In this document: one piece after another, positions 33,195-41,660 of the stretch | How the letters are laid out: each line of letters begins with the position of its first letter | Position numbering within the stretch: position 1 is the first letter of the stretch | Assembly (NCBI GenBank): GCA_034440495.1 | Contig: JAWXCE010000032.1 | Span: 1 to 64,000, forward strand | Source: JAWXCE01 sp034440495 | GTDB taxonomy: Bacteria > Pseudomonadota > Alphaproteobacteria > Rhizobiales > Rhodomicrobiaceae | Length of the DNA: 64,000 bases | Reading direction: 5' to 3' | Position numbers and translations under genes: made by a program | Notes under the pieces: generated by a model | Told to the model about the DNA's origin: nothing | Seen by the model: the letters and a program-made list of their open reading frames with translations, nothing else | Databases searched by the model: none

Positions 33195-34126
33195 CGGGTC
33201 AGCGCGCCTCCCTGAACGTCAACCGTCCAGCGCGGATCGATCTCGCCGACGCTTTTCACGCCGATCACGGCGTTCTGGATAATGCCGTCGTTGCGCTTAT
33301 CGGCCTGTACGGCCTCGAAAACTGTCTTTGAAACGCGCGCCGCCCATTTTTTCACCGGTTCGCGCTGACCGGTTTCTTCGTTCATGATCGGTCGCTCAAG
33401 CACCTCGCCACGTTCATCCACGGCCTCGACGATGAGATAATAGTTGCGCGCGTCCGGGTTCACTTTCGGAATGCGCCACAGCCCACTCGACTCGCCGGGG
33501 CGGGATATGATTTTAATGTTATAAGCGAGCCGCATTTCCTGCTGCAGGAGGCGCAGTGCCTGCGCCGATTTTCGCGCGGCTTCGGCTTGGCCTGCAACAG
33601 TCGAGGCAAGTCCAGCGTCGCGGATATTCTTTGCCTGCTCCAGCACTGCGGGTGCTTTTGCTTCCTTCTCAAACGTTGCATAAAGCGCGTTCAGCTCGCG
33701 TGGAAGAGTTTCGCTCATTTCTATCCGGGAGGCGGTTTCCCGTTCGGCGCGCGGACGGACAACCAATGCCTGCCAGCCAATCCCGATCAGCGCGAGGGCG
33801 AGCAAGCCACCGCCGATCCATCGCCCTAGAGTTGAGCGGGTAACGTAGAGTCTGGCAAGCATAACGGAGAAATTAGCCCCCGGCGGATCGTAAACGAAAC
33901 GGCGCTCCTCCAGAGCGCGCACGCCTTCTTCGAGAATATGGTCGGGCACCTCGATGCCCTGGCCGCGATAGACTTCGCGCAGGCGGTCGATGAGTTGCTT
34001 GCGGCGCGTGTCGTCGTCCAGTTCCCGCTCGGCGATGCGCTGATCCTGGCGCAGCATATCGACCACGTCCATCGACAGCATAACGTCGTCAAAGGGAACC
34101 TGAACGCCTTTCGCCGCCGCAGCCAT
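33188..34126 (-). CDS. One-pass membrane protein, DUF6384-like
   Basis: A 312-residue protein with a cytoplasmic N-terminus (DDVMLSMDVVDMLRQDQRIA, LIDRLREVYRGQGIEVPDHI), a single membrane helix around residues 100-122 (GGGLLALALIGIGWQALVV), a helical section and a C-terminal beta-like domain (IKIISRPGESSGLWRIPKVN, YYLIVEAVDERGEVL). I believe it belongs to DUF6384, from memory of the N-terminal pattern; function is unknown. It is flanked by a TelA-like gene 6 bp upstream and a coiled-coil gene overlapping its end, a conserved-looking triad. Confidence 0.72.
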   Translation of the reverse strand: MAAAAKGVQVPFDDVMLSMDVVDMLRQDQRIAERELDDDTRRKQLIDRLREVYRGQGIEVPDHILEEGVRALEERRFVYDPPGANFSVMLARLYVTRSTLGRWIGGGLLALALIGIGWQALVVRPRAERETASRIEMSETLPRELNALYATFEKEAKAPAVLEQAKNIRDAGLASTVAGQAEAARKSAQALRLLQQEMRLAYNIKIISRPGESSGLWRIPKVNPDARNYYLIVEAVDERGEVLERPIMNEETGQREPVKKWAARVSKTVFEAVQADKRNDGIIQNAVIGVKSVGEIDPRWTVDVQGGALTRW

Positions 34127-34132
34127 CGGGTT

Positions 34133-35311
34133 TTACTGCGCCGCCTGTGGCGCGGGAAGCGCCTCGATGTCAGCGGCGAGGCGCGCCATGCGGCGTTTGC
34201 CGGTCTCCACCGCGTCGCGGATTTCTTCGGAGTTCTTGGTCGCTAGAATGCGCATCTCCTCAATGATTTCGCGTGAGCGCTCCTGGAAGTTGGCCACCGA
34301 GTCGACCAGCTTCTTCACCGCGTCGGCGCGCACCGTCGGGCCGTAGCCGGCCTTTAGTGCTTCCTCCGTCACCGCGTCGCCAACCTCGGAAAGCGTATCG
34401 AGGCTGTCGGACACACCCTTTTTCATCGCCTCCAGCGTTTTCGTCGACTCGTGCAGGCCGAACATGCCGGTGAAAGAGGCCTTGAGCGCCGTCAGCACCG
34501 CCTCGTTGGTGGAGAAGAAGCTCACGGCTTGCGCGTAAACCCGCTCCTTGGCGCTTGTCGTCTGCAGTAACCGCGTCATGATGATCTCAGACGTGTTGTA
34601 GCCGATGGTGAGGTTGTCGCCCAGATCCTTGGCGATCTGATAGCGCTTGTCCTCGGTCATCATCGCGCCGAGTTTTTCGTCGCGCTGCATTTCCAGTTCG
34701 GCCCGCTCGGCCGGAGATTTGCCTGCGTACTTACCAACAGTATCCGACGCCTCTTTCAACGCGGCCTTCGCGTCGCTGAGTTTGGCCGTCGCCTTTTCGA
34801 GCACCTCCATCGAGAGCACCTGCGCCTGCTTATAAGCGCCGCGATAATCGCGATAGGCGTTCAGGATTTTATGCTCGCGTTGAATCTGGTTCTTTGTTTC
34901 CTTGGCGACGTCCTTGTAAGTTTTGCGGATGTCGTCGAACCGATCTGCCACGTCGCCGCGCACCACCTTCATCCAGACGTTGTTAACGCGCTCGAATGAG
35001 CTTAGTTTTCCGTCCTCAAGCTGATCCACAAGGCTTTTCGCGTCCTTGCGGATCGAGTTGAACGCGCCAACGATGTTGTTATAGCGCTCGCCGATCTCCA
35101 TCGCGGCCACTTCATTGCGCACGATCTCGTTGAAGGTGGACGCCTCCGCCAGCGTGCGGCCTATGATGGTCACCTTGTCCGGATCGATGTCGGCGATCTG
35201 ATCGAGCAGGCCTGTGATCGGCTCATCCTCCGGAGGCGGCGTTTTGATGCCAAGATCGGTGACGGTTTTTAACGCACGGTCGAGATAAGCAAGGGGAGCC
35301 ATACGCGCCAT
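34133..35311 (-). CDS. TelA-like (toxic anion resistance family) protein
   Basis: A helical cytoplasmic protein of 392 residues resembling the TelA/toxic-anion-resistance family (PF05816). The long helical stretches include KYQI/RYQIAKDLGDNLTIGYNTS, IIMTRLLQTTSAKERVYAQA and SFFSTNEAVLTALKASFTGM, close to the family core in which repeated Gln/Asn and Leu positions recur. The family name comes from tellurite-resistance operons, but the biochemical role is unresolved and it is often linked to envelope stress and phage resistance. No terB/terC/terD genes are present here. It is the first gene of the TelA-like/DUF6384-like/coiled-coil operon. Confidence 0.75.
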   Translation of the reverse strand: MARMAPLAYLDRALKTVTDLGIKTPPPEDEPITGLLDQIADIDPDKVTIIGRTLAEASTFNEIVRNEVAAMEIGERYNNIVGAFNSIRKDAKSLVDQLEDGKLSSFERVNNVWMKVVRGDVADRFDDIRKTYKDVAKETKNQIQREHKILNAYRDYRGAYKQAQVLSMEVLEKATAKLSDAKAALKEASDTVGKYAGKSPAERAELEMQRDEKLGAMMTEDKRYQIAKDLGDNLTIGYNTSEIIMTRLLQTTSAKERVYAQAVSFFSTNEAVLTALKASFTGMFGLHESTKTLEAMKKGVSDSLDTLSEVGDAVTEEALKAGYGPTVRADAVKKLVDSVANFQERSREIIEEMRILATKNSEEIRDAVETGKRRMARLAADIEALPAPQAAQ

Positions 35312-35556
35312 GGGTGTCGCCTTTTCTGACGAATTATCGTTGTGGAACCGTGATAATCAAAATCCGGGAAAATGCAAAGCGGAGTTAAGGTGCTTTGTGC
35401 GCGCCGACCTGTCCGAATGCGTCAAGCCGATGCGAGACAAACTCACCCGCGATTGAAGCTGGAACTTTTAATAGATTGAACTGCAGAAAAAATTAAAAAT
35501 CTCCCCAGAGTTATCTTTTGAAATGAAAAGCAGCTTTGTTATTCCGTTGGACAAGT

Positions 35557-36984
35557 TTATGCGGTTAGTACACCACGGAAAATATCAGCCATTTTTGTAG
35601 TTATTCGGGTGTCGACTTTTCTTGAGGTAGGGAAATTTACGCCTGATTTTGATAATGAAGAACTGACGGGGCAAACTTTCGCATATCGTTTGTAAGCAGG
35701 CATAGATGACAAGCCGTGGAAAAAAGGGCGCAAGTCGATGTTCGACTGGCGGCATGCCTGTATGAGAGCCGGGCGTTTGTCTGCAGGGGTCAATGCACAG
35801 GAAAACCAAACGACTGGCTCATGGCGGGCAGGCATGGCGGGCGGGAAAGTAACCCCAGGCACATCAGCAAAAGCCATTTCATATCTGGTGTGCACAAGCT
35901 GCCGCGTTTCGAGGAATGCATCCATTCTTTCAATCTGCGCGCAGCCGATTGCAGCCTGGATATTGGTCATACGAAAATTGAAGCCCGCTTCCTCGTGCCA
36001 GTAACGTCGGTCAGGGCGCATGCCGTGATCTCGCAATATGCGCATTCTGGCGGCGATGTCCGGATTATTGGTGACGCAAATGCCTCCTTCGCCCGTTGTA
36101 ATGATTTTGTTGGCGAAGAATGAAAAGCTTGCAATGTCGGAGAAGGAGCCGACAGGCTTACCATCATAGCGTGCGCCGTGCGCCTCGGCGCAATCCTCGA
36201 TCACAAAAAGTCCGTGAGCTTTCGCCAGCGCCTGAATCTCAGTCATTGGCGCCGGGCGTCCGAACACATGAACTGGCATTATGGCGCGCGTGCGCGACGT
36301 TATCGACTTCGCTATGGTCTCGACTGAAACGCACCATGTTTCCGGGTTAATATCAACCAGCACAGGTCTTGCCCCAGCGTGAATGACTGTGTTGGCTGAG
36401 GCCGGGAATGTGAGGTCGGGCACGATAACTTCGTCCCCTTCTCCTATCCCAAGAGCCGCTAGTGCAAGTTGAAGCGACACGGTGCCATTTGATGTCGCCA
36501 CGCCATAAGCCATATCCACCTTCTTTGCGAAGGCATCCTCAAAACTGCGGATGTAATCGCCGGTGGACGATATCCATGTAGAAAGTATGGCGTCGATGGC
36601 GTTTCGCATTTCGGTATGCGATAAATCGGGTTCGGCCACTGGAAGGAACGTCGCTTCAGGACGGATTGACACGCTGGTTATGTGGTTAACCGAGTTTATA
36701 ACGGGGAGCACCGGCGATGCATGATCGTCATAGTTGACCGGGATCGAAACCTCGCCAAGCGTCGTAAAACCCAGATGTGCGCCTTTACGAATGGCTGCGC
36801 GCATCTCAGTTAGCGACGCTTGTCCAATAAGAGAACCGCTGTCATCCGTCACAAAAACGACGCCGAAACCATTGTCTAAAGCCCGCTCGACGCCAGTCCA
36901 CAGCCCATCGCTCGCTTTACATGTAAAGCTTTGAACCGACTCGGAATCATTTGAATTTTTCGCAAATTCAAGTTTATCAAGCAT
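35557..36984 (-). CDS. DegT/DnrJ/EryC1/StrS aminotransferase with an N-terminal CBS-like domain
   Basis: A PLP-dependent sugar aminotransferase of 475 residues. The catalytic part starts near residue 115 with LPVAEPDLSHTEMRNAID and shows YGVATSNGTVSLQLALAALG, EDCAEAHGARYDGKPVGSF and the PLP Lys in FSFFANKIITTGEGGI. It is probably a perosamine-type or related keto-sugar aminotransferase. The first 110 residues are unusual: a single CBS-like unit (GVERALDNGFGVVFVTDDSG, SLIGQASLTEMRAAIRKG), the kind normally joined to sugar nucleotidyltransferases. It lies 10 bp after the heptose kinase, last in the glycan operon. The 245 bp downstream, to the TelA-like operon, hold nothing I can identify. Confidence 0.9.
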   Translation of the reverse strand: MLDKLEFAKNSNDSESVQSFTCKASDGLWTGVERALDNGFGVVFVTDDSGSLIGQASLTEMRAAIRKGAHLGFTTLGEVSIPVNYDDHASPVLPVINSVNHITSVSIRPEATFLPVAEPDLSHTEMRNAIDAILSTWISSTGDYIRSFEDAFAKKVDMAYGVATSNGTVSLQLALAALGIGEGDEVIVPDLTFPASANTVIHAGARPVLVDINPETWCVSVETIAKSITSRTRAIMPVHVFGRPAPMTEIQALAKAHGLFVIEDCAEAHGARYDGKPVGSFSDIASFSFFANKIITTGEGGICVTNNPDIAARMRILRDHGMRPDRRYWHEEAGFNFRMTNIQAAIGCAQIERMDAFLETRQLVHTRYEMAFADVPGVTFPPAMPARHEPVVWFSCALTPADKRPALIQACRQSNIDLRPFFHGLSSMPAYKRYAKVCPVSSSLSKSGVNFPTSRKVDTRITTKMADIFRGVLTA

Positions 36985-36994
36985 CTTTTTCTCC

Positions 36995-38029
36995 TCAGCC
37001 GACCTGCGCGCGCGCGGTCAGATAGTTTGAAGTCAATTCCGGGTTGTAGAGAATATTTGCCGTTCCCTCTCTTTCCATACGAAACGGCACATACACCAAA
37101 TTTTCGAGGGCTGACCGGACAGCAGCATGTTTATTCGGAGGCGCAAACATCAATAAGAAGCCTCCGCCGCCTGCGCCGAGCAGCTTGCCGCCGAGAGCGC
37201 CAGCGTTTCTTGCAGCTTTGTACCGCTCGTCGATAAACGGGCTTGAAACAGAATCGTCGAGCTTACGTTTTTCTGTCCAGGCAAGATGAAGAAGTTCGCC
37301 AAATTCATGTATATTACGGGTGGGGTCGGTTAAAATACGCTCGCCTTCGTTGGCCATGTCGTATATTGCACGTAACTGCTCTACCCGCTGGCCATAATTT
37401 GCAATTTTCTTCTTCTCAATTGCATCAGCCGACCGTGTAAAGCCGGTGAAGAACATCATTAGACACGATTCTAGCTCTTGCCGACGAGTTGTCGAGACTT
37501 GCAGTACAGTGACTCGGTAGTCGCCATCTGGATAAAAATCAATGCGGTTCAAACCCCCATATGCGGCCGCTATTTGATCCTGGCACCCAACTGTTTCTTT
37601 GAGCAATTCCTGTTCAACGTAAATCGCTTCACGAGCCAAAAACGCTTTTGAGCAAAGCTTTTCGCGATTGCCGAAAAATGCATGAAGTAAGGAAACCGTG
37701 AATGCTGAACTTGACCCGAGGCCGGTTTTTGATGGCAGATCAGCGTTATAAATAACCTCGTACCCGGTATCTTCAGCAGCGTAATGTTTTAAAACTTCTC
37801 TGACAACGGGGTGCTGAATTTCATTTAGAGTTTTAACTTCCTCTAATATTCCCCAGGCAATACGATAGTTGAAATCAAAAACAGCGGGTAATCGACGAAG
37901 TTGAACATAAACATACTTGTTAATACTTGTCGATATGACAGCGGCAGGCTCAGGGCGCCGGAACCAAGCTGGATGATCTGTACCACCGCCAAAAAACGAG
38001 ACACGTAATGGTGTGCGGACAATAATCAT
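36995..38029 (-). CDS. GHMP-family sugar kinase, probably D-glycero-D-manno-heptose 7-phosphate kinase
   Basis: A 344-residue GHMP kinase like HddA of the GDP-heptose pathway. It begins IVRTPLRVSFFGGGTDHPAW; motif 2 is LPSKTGLGSSSAFTVSLLHA and motif 3 is GKLLGAGGGGFLLMF. The neighbouring nucleotidyltransferase/phosphatase fusion supports heptose rather than fucose or other sugars. The gene is noticeably AT-richer than the flagellar region. It is separated from the upstream epimerase by 98 bp of AT-rich DNA. Confidence 0.88.
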   Translation of the reverse strand: MIIVRTPLRVSFFGGGTDHPAWFRRPEPAAVISTSINKYVYVQLRRLPAVFDFNYRIAWGILEEVKTLNEIQHPVVREVLKHYAAEDTGYEVIYNADLPSKTGLGSSSAFTVSLLHAFFGNREKLCSKAFLAREAIYVEQELLKETVGCQDQIAAAYGGLNRIDFYPDGDYRVTVLQVSTTRRQELESCLMMFFTGFTRSADAIEKKKIANYGQRVEQLRAIYDMANEGERILTDPTRNIHEFGELLHLAWTEKRKLDDSVSSPFIDERYKAARNAGALGGKLLGAGGGGFLLMFAPPNKHAAVRSALENLVYVPFRMEREGTANILYNPELTSNYLTARAQVG

Positions 38030-38127
38030 AATTTTTCTTATACACCTCTAATAAGATTGAGAAATTTGTTTGCGCCTACATGTAACCTTCGTTCATCAAC
38101 CTATTGTTATGTTCTAAACTGTAGCAA

Positions 38128-39060
38128 TCAAATATTTGCATATCGGGAATTGCGGATCATACGATATCCGCGAATGAGTTCAGCTATACCTGTTTCAATC
38201 GACCAATCTGGTTGCCATCCTGTTTTTTCGAGTTTGTCATTGGACACGATGTAGTCCCGTTTATCCGGGTCTTCGCCAATTGGCGCTTCCAGAAAAACAA
38301 AATTTGGCACTTGCTCTTTGATGCGTGCGCACAATTCCAGCTTCGACAAGTTTGCGGTGGAAAGACCAAGATTGTAAGCGTTGCGGCGCATTACCGTATA
38401 ATTAGCGATAGCGTGTTCAAAGCCCTTCACTACATCGCGAATGTGAATATAGTTTCGCTTGAAATGGCCCTCAAAAACCACGACTGCCCGGTCTGTAACC
38501 GCACGCCACGTAAAATCATTTACCAACAAATCAATTCGCATGCGAGGAGACATGCCAAAAACCGTCGCAAGGCGGAGTGAAACACCTCCAGCGTCATGAA
38601 TCACGGCTTTTTCAGCCTCTACTTTTGTCACTCCATAAAGTGATATAGGATTTAATAATGTTTCTTCAGTACAAAATTTGCCGGCCTCGCCAATGCCATA
38701 GCCGGAATTTGTCGTTGGATAGACAATCATCTGAGATGGCGATACACGGTTGGCCAGCGCGACGACGGCGTCAAGGTTAAGTGTCCGCGCAGTTATAGGA
38801 TCCTCCTTGCAGAGTGGCGCCCCCACGAGCGCGGCTAGCGGAATTATAACATCCGCACGCGGCGCCAAGTCATCGAGGATGCGTTCGTCGCGCGCATCGC
38901 CGCGAACGGGATTAAAACTGGAATAATGGCAACAGTGCGCAAGTTCAGTCGTGCCACGAGCGAAATTGTCCAAAACTGTGACGATGTGGCCACGTTCCAG
39001 CAGGGCTGGAGTAAGCACCGATCCTATATAACCTGCACCACCCGTAATCAAAATCTGCAT
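38128..39060 (-). CDS. NAD-dependent epimerase/dehydratase (extended SDR)
   Basis: A nucleotide-sugar short-chain dehydrogenase/reductase of 310 residues. Rossmann motif ITGGAGYIGS at the N-terminus; active-site YGVTK around residue 143 with the upstream YPTTNSGYG supplying the Ser/Thr. Substrate binding parts (FKRNYIHIRDVVKGFEHA) are normal for epimerases or 4,6-dehydratase relatives. In this cluster it may modify a GDP-heptose or GDP-mannose intermediate before the aminotransferase acts. Substrate is inference. Confidence 0.88.
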   Translation of the reverse strand: MQILITGGAGYIGSVLTPALLERGHIVTVLDNFARGTTELAHCCHYSSFNPVRGDARDERILDDLAPRADVIIPLAALVGAPLCKEDPITARTLNLDAVVALANRVSPSQMIVYPTTNSGYGIGEAGKFCTEETLLNPISLYGVTKVEAEKAVIHDAGGVSLRLATVFGMSPRMRIDLLVNDFTWRAVTDRAVVVFEGHFKRNYIHIRDVVKGFEHAIANYTVMRRNAYNLGLSTANLSKLELCARIKEQVPNFVFLEAPIGEDPDKRDYIVSNDKLEKTGWQPDWSIETGIAELIRGYRMIRNSRYANI

Positions 39061-39220
39061 TTATTTTTGCTCATTAAAATATTGCTGATGACCCAATAAT
39101 TCATATGATATTGCAGTCTAACTTGTAAATATAAAATATTTCATTAATAATCAGTCTCTTTCTTGTTACGCAAGTGAGCCAGATAAAACTCTATATCATT
39201 CGTATGTCAACTAAAGTATG

Positions 39221-40414
39221 CTAGACTTTAAATATTGTTTTAACCTTACTTTCTATACGCAACATCTCAGAGAAAGCAATAAAGATATGATAAAGCGTTG
39301 ATGCAGGTATTTCATTCGCCAAAGGTCTGCCATCGGCAGTGTAGCGCTCGATCCACGTCCCTTCAGGCGAACTATTAAGAAAGGTATTAAAAAGTAACGT
39401 CGTTGTTTGCGAAAAAACAGCGTGAGGATCTTTGCCCATCTGTTCGAACAGCGCTGCAGCAGCTTGAATCCTTTCGGCATTCGGCCAAACACGGGTGGCG
39501 GCGTCAAGAACCTTGCCGTCGTCTCGAACAAGATTAAAGACAACTCCAGTGCTTTTGTTGACGCCAAAAGTTTCTGCAAAGTCCGCCAGTGAATGAACAT
39601 ACTCGCTTAAATTGCACCCTGTAAGCCGTTGATAACCGGCAAGCAGCCAAGCCCATTCAAAATGATGACCTGGCTCCACCATGCGGCCCCTTTCGTCCCC
39701 CAGCCGCACCCAGTCCTCGTCGAAATATTCGGCTAGCGTTTTTGTAGTTTTGTCGAACAGCTTACTGGTGAATAGTTCAATAATTTCATCGCCAATAGCG
39801 CGAAATTTTGGATGTCCGGATGTTTCCAGGTTAACCCACATCGCTTCCAGTAGATGCATATGCGGGTTTTGAATTTTCGGGCCTATCGCTGGTTTTTCAT
39901 GCAGAAAGCCCATACCCTTTGTCGGCCGCATATGCCGGTCGATGAAATTTTCGGTACGAAGCGCCCAGTTTAGAACCTCATCGTCCCGGGTCAGCCTATA
40001 AAACCACCCAAGAGCGAAAAGCACAAAAGACAGATCGTAAAGGTCGGGAGTCGGGTCTTTTACGCGGCCGTGAAGATCGAGTCGGCGAGCCCAGCCGGCC
40101 TCCGGCCCCAGCCAAGCCTTAGCGACTAAAAAATCGTACCCATGCCTGGCTAATGCAGCGCCCGGCTCCCATCCAAGCAACGCTGCATGCGAGAAAACGT
40201 AGATTTGCCGACAAAGCACGCGCGTCCGTTTAAAGTCGAGTTCAGCGCTGGAGCCATCAGGTCGAAGCTGCTCAATAAACCCGCCATGTTCCCGATCAAC
40301 ACCGTGAATGGCCCAAAATGGCAGCGCTTTATTGAACAGCCAATCTCTAGCCCTGTCATAAGGATCATCTGTGACCTGAAACGAAACTGTTTCCAAAAGT
40401 GTTTGGGAGGTCAT
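39221..40414 (-). CDS. AGE-family sugar isomerase/epimerase
   Basis: A 397-residue protein of the N-acylglucosamine 2-epimerase family, an (alpha/alpha)6 barrel. It shows FWAIHGVDREHGGFIEQL, TRVLCRQIYVFSHAALLG, LYDLSFVLFALGWFYRLT, LEAMWVNLETSGHPKF and PGHHFEWAWLLAGYQRLTG with the conserved catalytic His region. Known members interconvert GlcNAc/ManNAc, mannose/fructose or cellobiose. In this cluster a mannose- or heptose-like substrate is plausible. It sits 3 bp from the nucleotidyltransferase fusion. Confidence 0.86.
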   Translation of the reverse strand: MTSQTLLETVSFQVTDDPYDRARDWLFNKALPFWAIHGVDREHGGFIEQLRPDGSSAELDFKRTRVLCRQIYVFSHAALLGWEPGAALARHGYDFLVAKAWLGPEAGWARRLDLHGRVKDPTPDLYDLSFVLFALGWFYRLTRDDEVLNWALRTENFIDRHMRPTKGMGFLHEKPAIGPKIQNPHMHLLEAMWVNLETSGHPKFRAIGDEIIELFTSKLFDKTTKTLAEYFDEDWVRLGDERGRMVEPGHHFEWAWLLAGYQRLTGCNLSEYVHSLADFAETFGVNKSTGVVFNLVRDDGKVLDAATRVWPNAERIQAAAALFEQMGKDPHAVFSQTTTLLFNTFLNSSPEGTWIERYTADGRPLANEIPASTLYHIFIAFSEMLRIESKVKTIFKV

Positions 40415-40417
40415 CGT

Positions 40418-41641
40418 TCAATTTCCTGCCGAAGAGATCGTTCGAGACAATATTCCCTCAACTGTTTGCAAAAGATTATCGCCGTCAAACAGAAAACCGG
40501 AAATGCCTGACCGCTGCCCGGCTTCCAGGTCCGTTGATTTGTCGCCTATAATAAAGCTGCTCTCACGCCGGATTTTCCATTCACTGAAGGCGCGCAAAAT
40601 CATGCCGGGGTTTGGCTTACGGTCTGGATGGTTGGGCGCGCGATAAATGTCGACGCTTGCGTTTTCGTGATAGGGGCAATGATAAAATGCGTCAATATGA
40701 GCGCCAATTTCTGCAAGATCATCCTGCATCTTGTCGTGAAACAGGTCAATCCGCTGCTCGTCATAGTATCCTTTCGCCACGCCGGCCTGGTTGGTTACGA
40801 CAATGACGTAATAACCGGCTTCATTCAATCTCAGCACCGCCTCGCGCGCACCGTTCATCCATACGAGGTCTTCCAGACGATGCGTGTAGCCAGCATCCAC
40901 GTTCAAGACCCCGTCGCGGTCTAGAAAAGCGGCCGGTTTGACCAGGCGCGATGGAACCTCATGAACCGCCTGCTCGAATGTTTCGGGTAGCCCCATATCA
41001 AGGAAATACCCATCAAATCTTTTCCCGCCCAGCACGCCGTCGCGAGCCAGAACCGGGAAGATATCCGTCTCGATTGAACAGGGCAGGCGCGCATACTCAA
41101 GAATACGTTTGCTGAGCAAATAAACGCCGCCACTAATAACACCGGGTAATGCTACGCCGGGCTTTTTCTCATGAAAAGCGACAACGGAGTGACCCTTTAT
41201 CTCGACAGAACCGTATCGCGAAATATCGGATATATCGCGTAATGCCAGGCACCCGACAAAATCATCAGACGGACTAGCCGCCAGCTTTCTCAGATTGAAC
41301 TCAAACAGAGAGTCGCCGTTCGCCAATAGAAACCATAGGTCAAGGCGATCTGCCGCTTGAACAAGCGCTCCGCCAGTGCCCGCCGGGACTGGTTCGCGAA
41401 TAACGGTTATCGATGCGCTATACATACGCTGCCCGTGATAAATTGCTTCGACCTGTTCACCAAAATGACCGGCGAGCAGAATAATATCTGAGAAGCCCTG
41501 TCTTGCGGCCTTTGCCAAGAGCACATCTAAAAAACGCAGACCAGGCGCAATCTCTAAAAGAGGTTTCGGCGTCTCCGCCGTGAGAGAACCAAGACGTGTC
41601 CCCTTGCCGCCAACAAGAAATAACGCCTGCTTTACGCGCAT
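40418..41641 (-). CDS. Fusion of a sugar-1-phosphate nucleotidyltransferase (HddC-like) and a HAD phosphatase (GmhB-like)
   Basis: A bifunctional protein of about 407 residues. Residues 1-230 are a nucleotidyltransferase (LFLVGGKGTRLGSLTAETPK, then PLLEI and LLANGDSLFEF), matching guanylyl/adenylyl transferases of the heptose-1-phosphate type. Residues 235-400 are a HAD-IIIA histidinol-phosphatase-type phosphatase (AAFLDRDGVLNVDAGYTH, VVTNQAGVAKGYY, CPYHENASVD, RKPNPGMILRA, SFIIGDKSTDLEAG), the GmhB heptose-1,7-bisphosphate phosphatase family. The two activities flank HddA-type kinase action in the GDP-heptose pathway. The ATG at 41641 is preferred to a GTG at 41647. Confidence 0.9.
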   Translation of the reverse strand: MRVKQALFLVGGKGTRLGSLTAETPKPLLEIAPGLRFLDVLLAKAARQGFSDIILLAGHFGEQVEAIYHGQRMYSASITVIREPVPAGTGGALVQAADRLDLWFLLANGDSLFEFNLRKLAASPSDDFVGCLALRDISDISRYGSVEIKGHSVVAFHEKKPGVALPGVISGGVYLLSKRILEYARLPCSIETDIFPVLARDGVLGGKRFDGYFLDMGLPETFEQAVHEVPSRLVKPAAFLDRDGVLNVDAGYTHRLEDLVWMNGAREAVLRLNEAGYYVIVVTNQAGVAKGYYDEQRIDLFHDKMQDDLAEIGAHIDAFYHCPYHENASVDIYRAPNHPDRKPNPGMILRAFSEWKIRRESSFIIGDKSTDLEAGQRSGISGFLFDGDNLLQTVEGILSRTISSAGN

Positions 41642-41660
41642 TACCACTCAACTTTCAGAG

